Shown piece after piece: positions 15,259-24,170 of a DNA stretch of 38,730 nucleotides. The translations under genes were made by a program, and so were the position numbers. How positions within the stretch are numbered: the stretch's first letter is position 1; each line of letters opens with the position of its first letter. This stretch comes from Oligoflexia bacterium. GTDB lineage: Bacteria > Bdellovibrionota > UBA1018. The notes under the pieces were generated by a model. The model did not search any database. It saw nothing but the letters and a program-made list of their open reading frames with translations, and was not told the DNA's origin. The DNA lies in the NCBI GenBank assembly GCA_903898645.1, contig CAIUGE010000055.1, positions 1 through 38,730 of the forward strand, read 5' to 3'.

Positions 15259-16624
15259 GCACATGCTGTGCGTGATCTTAGATGGATTTGGCAAAGGCCC
15301 TGACAATGATGCAAATGCAATCACGCAGGCAAAAATGCCGTACTACCAGTACTTACAACACCATGCCTACCAATCAGAGCTTTTTACCCATGGCGCCTAT
15401 GTAGGCCTGCCCGATGGCATTATGGGGAATTCAGAAGTAGGCCATATGACCCTCGGAGCAGGGCGCATTCTAGAAAGCGACCTGGTCACCATCAACCGTG
15501 CCATCCGCGAAAAAACATTTTTTACTAACCCTACACTACTAGCAGCGTGTCGAACTAAGACTGTGAACCTCTTCGGCCTCCTGTCAGATGCAGGCGTCCA
15601 TAGCCACATAGACCACCTTTTTGCACTGCTCGACATGACAGAAAATGCACAGATCCATGCTTTTTTAGACGGAAGAGATACACCGCCCGGATCAGCGCGC
15701 ACCTACCTTCTCAAACTTATGCAGCATCCCGCTGTCCAAGAAGGAAGAGCAAAAATCTCAAGCCTTTGTGGACGATCCTTTGGTATGGACCGTGATAATC
15801 GCTGGGAGCGCACAGATGCAGCTCTCCTCTGTATGCAAGGCAAAGGTGCATGTGCACAAGATCTCTTAGCATACCTTGATACGTGTCTTGCAACAGACGA
15901 ATTTATCCCACCCATGCGTTTTACTGAGTATAGCCCAGGGCCTTGGATATCATGGAATTTTCGTGCAGATCGTATCCAGCAAATGGCCAAACGCCTTACT
16001 CCTATGACAACCATGACACCGATTGACCCCACCATTCCCCATCAAGCGGCTTTTATACAAGTACGCAATCCAGGCTTTGGTGACCGCCTGGCTCGCCATC
16101 ATTTACGACAGCTCCGTATTGCTGAAACCGAAAAATTTGCCCATGTGACATATTTTTTCAACCAATCCCAACATGAACCTCATCAAGGAGAATCCCATAT
16201 CCTCATCCCCTCTGTGCGTGATGTGCCAACCTATGATCTTGCACCAGCTATGAGCGCTTTTGCTCTCACAGAGAAAACCATCCAAAACCTTGGCACCTAT
16301 GACTTCATTCTCCTAAATTTAGCCAATGCCGACATGGTCGGTCATACAGGCAACCTACAGGCGGCCATACAGGCCTGTGAAGTCCTTGATACCGCACTCA
16401 TGCAACTAGGTGCCGCCTGCAAAGAAAAGGGAATCGATTTTTTTATCACAGCTGATCATGGCAATATTGAAGTTATGCGTGACCATGAAGGCAGACCTCA
16501 TACCCAACACACTTTATCGCCCGTACCATGTCTCTTCCTTCCCAAAGAAGCCCGCACCATCAGAATGCCTGAAGGGTCACTCGCTTCCTGCGCGGACTTT
16601 TTTGCACAACAGATGCACCTATGA
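15251..16624 (+). CDS. gpmI: 2,3-bisphosphoglycerate-independent phosphoglycerate mutase
   Basis: A 457-residue Mn-dependent glycolytic mutase (3-PGA to 2-PGA). VILDGFG has the metal aspartate, GNSEVGHMTLGAGR the phosphoserine, SDAGVHSHIDH and FLDGRDTPPGSA the substrate-binding residues, and NLANADMVGHTG plus TADHGNIE the remaining metal ligands. It is about 50 residues shorter than the typical 510. The TTG at 15251 overlaps the rlmH end; the ATG at 15263, four codons later, is equally possible. Confidence 0.92.
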   Translation: MNRHMLCVILDGFGKGPDNDANAITQAKMPYYQYLQHHAYQSELFTHGAYVGLPDGIMGNSEVGHMTLGAGRILESDLVTINRAIREKTFFTNPTLLAACRTKTVNLFGLLSDAGVHSHIDHLFALLDMTENAQIHAFLDGRDTPPGSARTYLLKLMQHPAVQEGRAKISSLCGRSFGMDRDNRWERTDAALLCMQGKGACAQDLLAYLDTCLATDEFIPPMRFTEYSPGPWISWNFRADRIQQMAKRLTPMTTMTPIDPTIPHQAAFIQVRNPGFGDRLARHHLRQLRIAETEKFAHVTYFFNQSQHEPHQGESHILIPSVRDVPTYDLAPAMSAFALTEKTIQNLGTYDFILLNLANADMVGHTGNLQAAIQACEVLDTALMQLGAACKEKGIDFFITADHGNIEVMRDHEGRPHTQHTLSPVPCLFLPKEARTIRMPEGSLASCADFFAQQMHL

Positions 16625-17247
16625 CATGTAGTGGTTGCCATACTTTCTTTCCCATCCACTTCCCCCTCTGCCGCCTCTGCTGGACATCTCTCCAAGCACC
16701 TCCACCCATTGTCCCACCACTTGCACCATTCATCAGCATCCATGCACGCTATCTTCTCACTGATCCAAGGTACCGTATTATAAGAGAATGGAAGAAAAAT
16801 GGCGGGTACCTTCTGAAACGCGCTATCCTCAGAGATCTCCAAGCTCCCGAAGTCGATGCTATTATTCCTATACCTCAGGATTTTTTTCGTGCCTGGCGAC
16901 GCCATGGCTCACGCACCTGGGAATGTGCAAAAGCGCTTCATGCACCCATCATAGATGCATTGGTACGCACAGATAAAACACCCCAGGCACAAAAGACATC
17001 CCTTTTTGATCGCATAAGTAATCCTCCACGATTCAAACTTAAAGATATCAAACTTCCAAAACGCATCCTTCTTGTAGATGATATTATGACAACGGGCTCG
17101 ACACTTCAGGCTGCCGCATCTGCGCTAACTGCTTATGAGCTTCACGCGTTTGTGCTTGGGATACGGCCGCAGCAACGCTACGAGCCTCCAAAAACGCATG
17201 TGCTGGACCATAGAGATCAGACAGCACCCAAAGCCCCTGAGGTCTAA
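16621..17247 (+). CDS. ComF-family phosphoribosyltransferase-like protein
   Basis: A 208-residue product. Paired cysteines at the N-terminus (CSGC and CRLC) form the ComF zinc ribbon, and ILLVDDIMTTGSTL is the PRPP-loop motif. ComF is linked to DNA uptake, acting with helicases and PriA. DAIIPIP and the RHGSRTWECAKAL stretch fit the family, although the central motif usually reads RGFNQ. The start overlaps gpmI as ATGA. The last 55 residues run 164 bases antisense into the convergent oxidoreductase gene, beyond the part conserved in ComF. Confidence 0.8.
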   Translation: MTCSGCHTFFPIHFPLCRLCWTSLQAPPPIVPPLAPFISIHARYLLTDPRYRIIREWKKNGGYLLKRAILRDLQAPEVDAIIPIPQDFFRAWRRHGSRTWECAKALHAPIIDALVRTDKTPQAQKTSLFDRISNPPRFKLKDIKLPKRILLVDDIMTTGSTLQAAASALTAYELHAFVLGIRPQQRYEPPKTHVLDHRDQTAPKAPEV

Positions 17248-18058
17248 AAAAAGCCTTCTGAGGTTTCCCTACCCCAAAAGCCTCGTCAATAAGCCGCACC
17301 TGCTCAGCAAAAATCGGCGTGTTGGGAAACATTTTTGCAATTACCTGTTTCATCTTGCGAAGTTTTTTTGATATTTGATGATTATCATCATCTTCACCTA
17401 GAGGAAGCGTCCAAACACTCTCATTGCCTGCAGCAAAGTAGCCACAAAAGAAATCATCCCCTATTTGTGCCATAAACGTTTCACGCCGTAACTCTTGGGC
17501 TTCATGCTGACAGACAAGCTGAAGTGCACCAATAGATGGATGCATGTTGAGGGGTTTTGGCACCCCTTGCATCCCAGCTAACACCTTAAAACTATCTGCA
17601 TAGATCAGAAGATCCGCCTCAATCACAGTCCCTGAACCTAAAATAACTCCCCGAAGATGCCCATCTTGTATATCAAGTCCCGCAAGAGGCACCGACTCCT
17701 CAAGCGATACTGAACATACCTGCCGCAAGGAACGCTCGCATTCTAAAGCGCTGCTAAAAAAAGCTTGCTCGGTACTGCGTAGCATAGAAGCAGGCGCACC
17801 AATTCGTGGATCACGCAGGGCCCTCTGGTAGTACTCACGCGTAAAAAGCCCCATCTGTGGTATGCCCCACTCCAACTGAAAATGCTCTGCAAGCTCAAGC
17901 CATGAATCAACACCGCTATGCGATTCAAGTGCATAGTGCGTCATTAAAAGATAATTACTAGGTGTCTGAATCCAACTCACCTCACAATGCTGCTGACGTA
18001 AAAATCCTACTACAGCAAGTGCTGACCACCCATTCCCGACAACAAGTATTTTTTTCAT
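17084..18058 (-). CDS. FAD/NAD(P)-binding oxidoreductase-like protein
   Basis: A 324-residue product. The N-terminal KKILVVGNGWSALAVVGFL is a Rossmann dinucleotide motif (GxGxxA), followed by a beta strand and a basic/polar loop. Near the C-terminus GLWVLSDLYGPAHAFLEARSVAAAV resembles the second FAD motif of flavoprotein oxidoreductases, where the aspartate contacts the ribityl chain. The substrate is unknown. It is translationally coupled to lysC (ATGA overlap), so a role near amino-acid metabolism is possible but unproven. The C-terminal 50 residues overlap comF on the other strand. Confidence 0.6.
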   Translation of the reverse strand: MKKILVVGNGWSALAVVGFLRQQHCEVSWIQTPSNYLLMTHYALESHSGVDSWLELAEHFQLEWGIPQMGLFTREYYQRALRDPRIGAPASMLRSTEQAFFSSALECERSLRQVCSVSLEESVPLAGLDIQDGHLRGVILGSGTVIEADLLIYADSFKVLAGMQGVPKPLNMHPSIGALQLVCQHEAQELRRETFMAQIGDDFFCGYFAAGNESVWTLPLGEDDDNHQISKKLRKMKQVIAKMFPNTPIFAEQVRLIDEAFGVGKPQKAFFRPQGLWVLSDLYGPAHAFLEARSVAAAVSQAQTREAHKQLAQMRQPEVSSPLS

Positions 18059-19215
18059 GCATGACCTACAAAGGTCGAGTGCAACAAACGCACTGTTTCA
18101 TCAATAGCCTCAAGAGGTACTGCAAGTGTCATCGTTGTCACACTGCCATGAAAAGCCACAATTTGTTTTTCAGCAAACATTTTAAAAATTTCACTTGCAT
18201 CAATACGATCCCCCACCAATGTCACAGGCGCTAGGTCCAGTGCGCACTCCCACTTCTTCACTCCACCTTCCTGCTGGAGTCTTGTCAAAAGCGCATTCCA
18301 GTCAGCAAGACTTTCCCTCTCAGCAAAAAAAGCAGTATGCCCCTGCTCCATGGTAGGCGCTAGTACTGATAGCTCCCCAGCATGCGCCAACATATCACCC
18401 TCAATCGTGAGAAAAAAACGACTTCGATCAGCCGCAACTCCCATCACAGAGCACGCTTCAAGATCAGCAGCTTTCATCAAAGCTCGGTCCATCAACTGCG
18501 TCCCTCCCTCAAAACTGGTACTTGCCTCAACACTCATAGGAACTCCATATTTCTGTGCTAGTGCCACACACCGAGGATGCAGGACACCTGCACCAAAACT
18601 CGCAAACTCGAGCATACGATCAAAAGGCAGTACCGCATAATGCCGTGCATCTGGCACAATGCGCGGATCCGCCGAATACACACCTGCAACATCAGTAAAA
18701 ATACGACAGATATCAGCTTTGAGTGCAGCTGCCAACGCAACAGCAGTGGTATCTGACCCCCCCCTTCCAAGCGTTGTGATCTCTTTAGTCTCACTCACAC
18801 CTTGAAAACCCGCCACAATTGCCACTTTCCCTTGATTCAGAACCTCAACCACACGCCCTGGCTTGATCCATCTGATAGATGCTCGCCTATGCCTCCTGTC
18901 AGTAACAATGCCACTTTGAGAACCTGTCAAAGATACAGCCTGAATACCCCGATCAGCGAGTGCCATCGAAAGCAGTGCCATGGAGATACGCTCCCCTACC
19001 GACAAAAGCATATCCATTTCTCGATGCGGACACGCATGAGAAACCTTTTCAGCAAGCGCAATAAGCTCATCCGTCGTGTCACCCATTGCCGACACGACAA
19101 CAACAAGCCTCATACCCCTTTTGACATCCTCCGCAAGACGATCAGCCACAGCGCAGATTTTCTCTGGTGAACCAACAGAAGAACCACCAAATTTCTGCAC
19201 AACTAAAGAGTTCAT
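18055..19215 (-). CDS. lysC: Aspartate kinase
   Basis: A 386-residue product. The N-terminal VQKFGGSSVGS is the aspartokinase signature. VVSAMGDTTDEL, LSVGERISMALLS and TLGRGGSDTTAVALAAAL with IFTDVAGVYSADPRIV build the kinase site. Two C-terminal ACT-like regions (from about residue 255) suggest feedback control by lysine or threonine. It phosphorylates aspartate at the head of lysine/threonine/methionine/DAP synthesis. The ATG at 19215 has TATGAG six bases upstream and no Shine-Dalgarno site. Confidence 0.93.
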   Translation of the reverse strand: MNSLVVQKFGGSSVGSPEKICAVADRLAEDVKRGMRLVVVVSAMGDTTDELIALAEKVSHACPHREMDMLLSVGERISMALLSMALADRGIQAVSLTGSQSGIVTDRRHRRASIRWIKPGRVVEVLNQGKVAIVAGFQGVSETKEITTLGRGGSDTTAVALAAALKADICRIFTDVAGVYSADPRIVPDARHYAVLPFDRMLEFASFGAGVLHPRCVALAQKYGVPMSVEASTSFEGGTQLMDRALMKAADLEACSVMGVAADRSRFFLTIEGDMLAHAGELSVLAPTMEQGHTAFFAERESLADWNALLTRLQQEGGVKKWECALDLAPVTLVGDRIDASEIFKMFAEKQIVAFHGSVTTMTLAVPLEAIDETVRLLHSTFVGHA

Positions 19216-19287
19216 GCGACTCTCATACCATATTTTTTCTTAAATCATCTATTCGTGCGTATACAGCGCCTTGCCGTAGTCTGGACC

Positions 19288-19744
19288 TCACCTCCATATA
19301 CTGGCGGTAGCATCGATCGCAGGCTCACCTCTAGAACAATCAATCCTAGCTCTCTTGCTAGGAGGCAGGTGAGGATCTGGACGAAGCTCTGGAGGCGACA
19401 AATGATGGGTATGAGCAAACGCCTGCAGCGTCTGCTGCGCATCCTTACCAAGACCAGTGGCAGCTTGAGACAGCTTATTAAAAAAATCAACAAGAGCCTG
19501 ACCTTGAAGCGGAGTTACATACAAGCAAAGAATTGGACTAAGATTCAGCTGCAAGTGCTTGTCCCGAGCAACGTCCTGAATTACATGGCTCAACTCAGGA
19601 AAATCAGTTGCAGCTTGAGCTAGCACACCAGGAGATAGATCACCAGCAGCACCTAAAACCTTAGCTGTGCCGGCAGACAACTCACCAGTTGTGCTCCACT
19701 GCCGAGCTGTACCCTACAAAAATCAGCATAAATATTATCTTCAT
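19288..19744 (-). pseudogene. Small secreted protein, frameshifted just after the signal peptide
   Basis: The ATG at 19744 begins MKIIFMLIFVG, the same signal sequence as the 20263-20886 gene, but the frame stops at 19682-19684. Removing one G from the GGG at 19712-19714 would join it to the open frame ending at 19288, giving a signal peptide followed by RQWSTTGELSAGTAKVLG and about 140 residues in all. The body is rich in Ala, Leu and Gln and ends with PPSKRARID, which fits a classical nuclear-localisation pattern. If the shift is real, only a TTG-initiated form without signal peptide (19288-19680) could be made. A sequencing error is also possible. Confidence 0.55.
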
Positions 19745-19750
19745 GCTTTC

Positions 19751-19756
19751 ATTTTA
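19751..19756 (-). promoter_or_regulatory. -10 box of the frameshifted secreted gene
   Basis: TAAAAT on the minus strand, six bases before the ATG at 19744, the same geometry as its neighbour at 20886. The -35 is only T-rich. Confidence 0.35.
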
Positions 19757-20262
19757 TATTTTTTACATAGCAAAAAAATATGTATCATAAGTGACCTGAG
19801 GCAGGCGAAGCAAGACGCTATATATCAAGTGGGCACCCAAAAGAAAGAAAGGTCAGCTTTTTGCCGATGCTCAACTCATTACCAGCAGAAGTGAACGCAC
19901 TATCTTTCGTTACCTGACTCTTGAAGGCCAGGATCTTGAAACTCGTCATAGATGAACAACCCCATCCAGTCCGGAAGGGGCTGCAAGCGTCAATGCGGCC
20001 ACCAGACGCTCTTGCCTCATATGAAGGCTCAGGATCATGATGGAGCGAATTTCTACCATCAGGATGCACGCGGGTCTCCTGATTGGTTGCCGTCCTTCAA
20101 TCATCCAGACTGTGTGAGCCCCACTATACGGCGCAGATGAGTCAGTTCAGTCCAAGCACAATTAAGAGGATGCTCGCAACGATAGGAGGCAAAAGCGAGC
20201 CAAAAAAGACCCCTCAACTACTAGCGGGTAGGCTCGGGTAGGTAACTGCTCAGGCCTACCCG
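19757..20262. other. About 500-bp gene-poor stretch, probable remnant
   Basis: No convincing gene. Short open frames occur on both strands (for example an 83-codon frame on the minus strand, 19818-20069), with no signal peptide, no Shine-Dalgarno site and no family resemblance. Fragments such as SERTIFRYLTLEGQDLETRH on the plus strand look protein-like, but the frame breaks repeatedly. It may be a decayed gene. Confidence 0.35.
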
Positions 20263-20265
20263 CTA
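20222..20265 (-). terminator. Hairpin at the end of the 20263 gene
   Basis: TAGCGGGTAGGC (20222-20233) is perfectly complementary to GCCTACCCGCTA (20254-20265), a 12-bp stem with a 20-base loop. On the minus strand the stem begins with the TAG stop of the secreted-protein gene. The nearest T-run is about 14 bases further on, so termination would be non-canonical. Confidence 0.45.
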
Positions 20266-20886
20266 TTCGTCAAACGACATCCCAAAGTCAGGCCGCCCCA
20301 TACCCATACACTCTGAGATAACATCTCCCACCTTAGCTAGCCCATTAGAACCTCTCGCGCGACAAGCAGCAGCGGGAGGCTCTATCTGCGTACGAGGCCG
20401 CTTAGCAATAACTTCTTTTATCCATAATTGAAAAAGCGGATCCCTGCTAATCTTCTGCTTAACGGCTCTAGCTGCACCAACAACCGCATTCATCTTTTCT
20501 TCCTCGGTCAACTCTCTGTTCTGAAGAGCACGAGAAGCTGCATCATAGAGCTCCCTGACACCAGAGAATCTCCGAAGAACAGCCTTTCCACTTTCACCAG
20601 TATCGACTTGCCTCATATCCGCAGCACGAATCTGCGCAAACTGAATCGCGGCGTCAAGCTTAATTTTGGTAGTAGTGCGATCAGTAGCAGCATTGACAAC
20701 AGCCACTGCAGCAACCGCAGCATCAGAAGCGAGCGTAGCTTGAGCTGGATTTAATTTTTTCAGCTCTAGTGACAAAGAATAATTTTCAAGCGCATCCAAA
20801 TAATGTTTCGTTAGGACGCCCATATCGCTAGCGGTCATCATTGCCAAAGCATGACCCACAAAAATAAGCATAAAAATTATCTTCAT
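20263..20886 (-). CDS. Small secreted Ala-rich protein of unknown family
   Basis: A 207-residue product. The signal peptide MKIIFMLIFVGHALA is nearly identical to that of the gene to its left. The mature part is mostly helical and Ala-rich (SDAAVAAVAVVNAATD, AVVGAARAVKQKISRD), then AKRPRTQIEPP, a short basic stretch resembling a nuclear-localisation signal, and a Gly/Asp C-terminus. No known domain was recognised. The start has no Shine-Dalgarno site but has a well-spaced promoter ending six bases upstream. Confidence 0.65.
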   Translation of the reverse strand: MKIIFMLIFVGHALAMMTASDMGVLTKHYLDALENYSLSLELKKLNPAQATLASDAAVAAVAVVNAATDRTTTKIKLDAAIQFAQIRAADMRQVDTGESGKAVLRRFSGVRELYDAASRALQNRELTEEEKMNAVVGAARAVKQKISRDPLFQLWIKEVIAKRPRTQIEPPAAACRARGSNGLAKVGDVISECMGMGRPDFGMSFDE

Positions 20887-20892
20887 TTATCG

Positions 20893-20921
20893 ATTTTAGC
20901 CTTTTTACAGAACTAAACCAA
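20893..20921 (-). promoter_or_regulatory. Promoter of the 20886 gene, leaderless geometry
   Basis: On the minus strand: TTGGTT (20916-20921), a 17-base spacer, TAAAAT (20893-20898), then six bases to the ATG at 20886. Transcription should start at the ATG. Confidence 0.55.
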
Positions 20922-20947
20922 TGCGTGTCACAAATGATTGAGGCGCA

Positions 20948-22357
20948 TCAGCTGACATCACCCAATCGTTTAGGGACTCTATTTGCAGACTCCCTAAACA
21001 CTCTGCGTGCATGCCGTCGATATCGACGACGCCGAACATCTGGGGGGTCCCGCACATCAAGGGATGCAAGATTACGTGTTCGATCACTTGGAAGCGGTAA
21101 TCTGACGGTCATACCAAACGCAAGCGGTCTCAGTGGTGACATTTGATTCAATTCCGCCACGGGGTCAACTTTTAACCCAAACTTGCGTGCTATTCTTTGA
21201 AGCGTCTCACCTCGCCGCACACGGTAGGTAAGAAACTCAACCTCACGTGGGAAAGCTGCATGATTGTACACCTCTAAGAAACGATCCTTTGTCCATGCAG
21301 GCAATTTGAGGCGGAATTTTGCTGCCTGAGGAGGTGTGCACCAACGCAGGACCTCCGGATTGAGCGCTTTAACTGTTGCATAAGAGAGCCCTGCAGCTTT
21401 TGATATTTTGAGCAAATCAGCTGGGCTTTCTACCTCAAATTCAGCAAGCTGCTCACCACCCACCTCACCCGATTTCGTCAAATGTGGCGTAGGCACAGGC
21501 TGCGCAAGTAATTTTTTCTCGTCATGAGGCACTGGCACAAGTGCAAGCTCCTCTAATGTCACATCACTTGCTGAGACAACCTTAACAATCTCTCCGTCTC
21601 CAGCAATTGCCTCATCAGGAGCTGGCCTCACCATAGCTGCTTTAAATCCAAACTGCTCACGATTCTTCGCGATAATAGCAGCTGCTATAATTTTTGGCAC
21701 ATAATCACGTGTTTCTGGCCTTAAAAATGAATATCGTGCAAGCACCCAAAAATCTCGCGTTCCATAGCGGCGCATAGCGCGCCCAACCTTCGACTCGCCC
21801 GCATTGTACGCTGCCGCTGCTAATTCCCAATTTTGGAATAAACGGTACAGGTCCCGCAGGTAATCAACTGCAGCCATGGTGGATTTATGGATATCACGAC
21901 GCTCGTCAATCCACCAATTAACAGCGAGCCCATAACGTTTACCTGTTGCTGAAATAAATTGCCATGGACCTACAGCCTTGGCATGCGAACGTGCCAAATT
22001 ATTAAACCCACTTTCAATCATCGCCAAGTACACGAGATCTTCTGGCATACCAGATTTCTTAAGCAGAGGCGCAATATAGGGCACAAAGTACTCTGAACGA
22101 GTTAAATACTTCTCAAAATAACCTCGCCCACGATGGCTGAAGTAATCGACCCAAAAGGCAACCCGGGAGTTGAGCGTAACAGGAAAGTCAAAATGCGTGT
22201 TTTTGAGCTTCACACCAGCAATAATCATCTCTGGTTCAGGAACAACAGGTGGAGCCACAATAACTTGCGGCTTTTCAGGCACGACCACCTCTTGAATCAC
22301 CGTCTCTGGGATATGGGCACAACCCATCAAAAGACATAAGAGCATTTTGTTTCTCAT
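20948..22357 (-). CDS. mltD: Membrane-bound lytic murein transglycosylase, MltD type
   Basis: A 469-residue lipoprotein. MRNKMLLCLLMGC gives the lipobox cysteine at residue 13. The SLT catalytic domain has the active glutamate in LAMIESGFNN (E115), then AVGPWQFISATGKRYGL and AAAAYNAGESKVGRAM. A LysM domain (YRVRRGETLQRIARKFGL) and an earlier LysM-like stretch bind peptidoglycan. It cleaves glycan strands with 1,6-anhydro ends in the periplasm. The start at 22357 is chosen for the lipobox and for the GGGAG upstream; a longer upstream reading lacks both. Confidence 0.9.
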   Translation of the reverse strand: MRNKMLLCLLMGCAHIPETVIQEVVVPEKPQVIVAPPVVPEPEMIIAGVKLKNTHFDFPVTLNSRVAFWVDYFSHRGRGYFEKYLTRSEYFVPYIAPLLKKSGMPEDLVYLAMIESGFNNLARSHAKAVGPWQFISATGKRYGLAVNWWIDERRDIHKSTMAAVDYLRDLYRLFQNWELAAAAYNAGESKVGRAMRRYGTRDFWVLARYSFLRPETRDYVPKIIAAAIIAKNREQFGFKAAMVRPAPDEAIAGDGEIVKVVSASDVTLEELALVPVPHDEKKLLAQPVPTPHLTKSGEVGGEQLAEFEVESPADLLKISKAAGLSYATVKALNPEVLRWCTPPQAAKFRLKLPAWTKDRFLEVYNHAAFPREVEFLTYRVRRGETLQRIARKFGLKVDPVAELNQMSPLRPLAFGMTVRLPLPSDRTRNLASLDVRDPPDVRRRRYRRHARRVFRESANRVPKRLGDVS

Positions 22358-22541
22358 ACCATCGCATCTCCCATTTCGCCACACCCCGTCTTTAGAGTGT
22401 ACCACGAGACTGTGGCTTTCCCGCCCTTCCTTTTTTACCTTATACACTTTTCAGTTAATACTTTAGTAAATTACTCCGATACTCAGAAGGAATCAAAATC
22501 GCACATGTAAGTGGCGCGATTCAGAACCATGGAGGCAATGC

Positions 22542-24170
22542 GTGCGATTTTTTTATATTCAGTTTTTTTTTACCCTATCATTGTGCAGTGCGTCATTTTT
22601 GACTATCACGCGCTCATTCATTGCTCCGCCTTATGCGATACAGCGCATTAAGCTTGACAAACGCTTTTCCCGCTATTTTAAGTCACATGCCGATCACACA
22701 CTGAGCATGCAACGAGAACGCTATGCAAAGCTTTCTCAGCTAGACGTAAGCTTCTTCCAGCACATGTATAAGGATATCCCTGTTCTTGGCTCTATGGCTG
22801 TTGTCACAGAAAGCCCCATCACCCATGAATCGATACGCAACAAAATGCGAGATTTTCACATTGCTGTCACGCCTGACGTATCTATCACAGAAGCTCTCTC
22901 CATCGCTCATAAAGAAAACCTTACCCCTGTATCACTCCCTACACTTGCTATCTTACCAGATACGACACCGGGATCAGCCCACCTCGTTTATATGCTCAGT
23001 ATGCGTAACCCGACAGGTTTTGGAAATGAAGATCTCATTATTGATGCACACACAGGCCACCTGGTAGCAGAGCTCAGTCATATGGACTCCATTGCCCCCT
23101 TCCGCGTTATCTCAGCTGAAAATAAAGGACTTCTTGTTCAAACCAGACTTCATTACCCACAGATCCTCACACTCCAAAACATTGCAGACTGCAGCGCGAC
23201 TGATCTTGCGACACAGAACGTTAGTATCTTTGAACCAAAAGATTGCCTCGAACTATCCTTAGGCCATACAGTACAACGTGACGCAGAGGGCAAAGAGTAC
23301 TGTCAAATTATCGACCACCAATCCGGTCGACCGATGGAGATCCATCCAGACTCTTGCACCCCCATCGTTGGCAATAACCATATATTCACAGCACCTGATA
23401 CAGCCGCAGCGAATGCTATAAGAAATGCTGAAAGATCCCTTGCGTACTTTTATAACCACTTTGGACGCGATAGCTTTGACGGTAAAGGCTCTGAGCTGGT
23501 TTCTCTTGTTCATGTTGGAAAAAAGATGGCCAATGCTTACTGGTTTTCAGATATGAATATACTCGTATTTGGCGATGGCAATGCCGAAGAGACACTCAAT
23601 TTTGCAAATGCACTTGATGTGACAGGCCACGAAATCACTCATGGCATCAACCATCAAACGGCAAATCTTATCATGATGCGCGATTCAGGCGCCCTGAGCG
23701 AATCTTTCTCTGATTTTTTTGGCAAAATGATTGAAAACAATAATACTTGGATTATAGGGGAAGCCATCTACCACGATCATCGAGGCCTCCGTAATTTAGA
23801 AACCCCAGGACGTCTGGTGGGCAGGATTCGAGACCGCAACGATAATTTAGTACCCACCCCGTACCCAGAGCATACACGTGACAAAGCAATAACAAGTGAT
23901 TATGAGCGCTGTGATAGCAGTAATGATTTTTGTTGGATACATTACAATTCCACAATACCAAGCCATGCTGCCTACCTTGTCACTCGACGCATCGGGAAAC
24001 ATAAAGCCGAACTCCTCTACTATACTGTCCTGACGCAAAAATTGACTGCCTTTGAAGATTTCCACTCAGCAGCTGAAGAAATAATCAATACATGCAGTGA
24101 CCTTGGCTATAGCCAAAGCGACTGTACTGCCGTACGCTCCTCGTATGAGCAAACAGGCATGCTGGATTAA
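22542..24170 (+). CDS. Secreted M4 (thermolysin-like) zinc metalloprotease
   Basis: A 542-residue product. The signal peptide lies within the first 20 residues, followed by an FTP/PepSY-type propeptide (about 75-210). The catalytic domain has HEITH at 363-367, the third zinc ligand E387 in SGALSESFSD, NAYWFSDMNILVFGDG, and the transition-state His H467 in CWIHYNS. All active residues are present, unlike in the trypsin-like genes here. It is an exported endopeptidase, likely nutritional or host-directed. The GTG at 22542 is preferred over an ATG four bases upstream in another frame, because GGAGG sits at the right distance and the frame is open. Confidence 0.87.
   Translation: MRFFYIQFFFTLSLCSASFLTITRSFIAPPYAIQRIKLDKRFSRYFKSHADHTLSMQRERYAKLSQLDVSFFQHMYKDIPVLGSMAVVTESPITHESIRNKMRDFHIAVTPDVSITEALSIAHKENLTPVSLPTLAILPDTTPGSAHLVYMLSMRNPTGFGNEDLIIDAHTGHLVAELSHMDSIAPFRVISAENKGLLVQTRLHYPQILTLQNIADCSATDLATQNVSIFEPKDCLELSLGHTVQRDAEGKEYCQIIDHQSGRPMEIHPDSCTPIVGNNHIFTAPDTAAANAIRNAERSLAYFYNHFGRDSFDGKGSELVSLVHVGKKMANAYWFSDMNILVFGDGNAEETLNFANALDVTGHEITHGINHQTANLIMMRDSGALSESFSDFFGKMIENNNTWIIGEAIYHDHRGLRNLETPGRLVGRIRDRNDNLVPTPYPEHTRDKAITSDYERCDSSNDFCWIHYNSTIPSHAAYLVTRRIGKHKAELLYYTVLTQKLTAFEDFHSAAEEIINTCSDLGYSQSDCTAVRSSYEQTGMLD

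Noticed and set aside
19818-20069. An 83-codon open frame on the minus strand
   Set aside because: No Shine-Dalgarno site, no promoter, no family resemblance, and composition unlike its neighbours.
22358-22447. Longer MltD start upstream of the lipobox Met
   Set aside because: The extra 30 residues would bury the lipoprotein signal, and GGGAG fits the ATG at 22357.
22542-24170. Inactive M4 protease, by analogy with the dead trypsin-like genes
   Set aside because: HEITH, the third zinc ligand glutamate and the catalytic histidine are all present.
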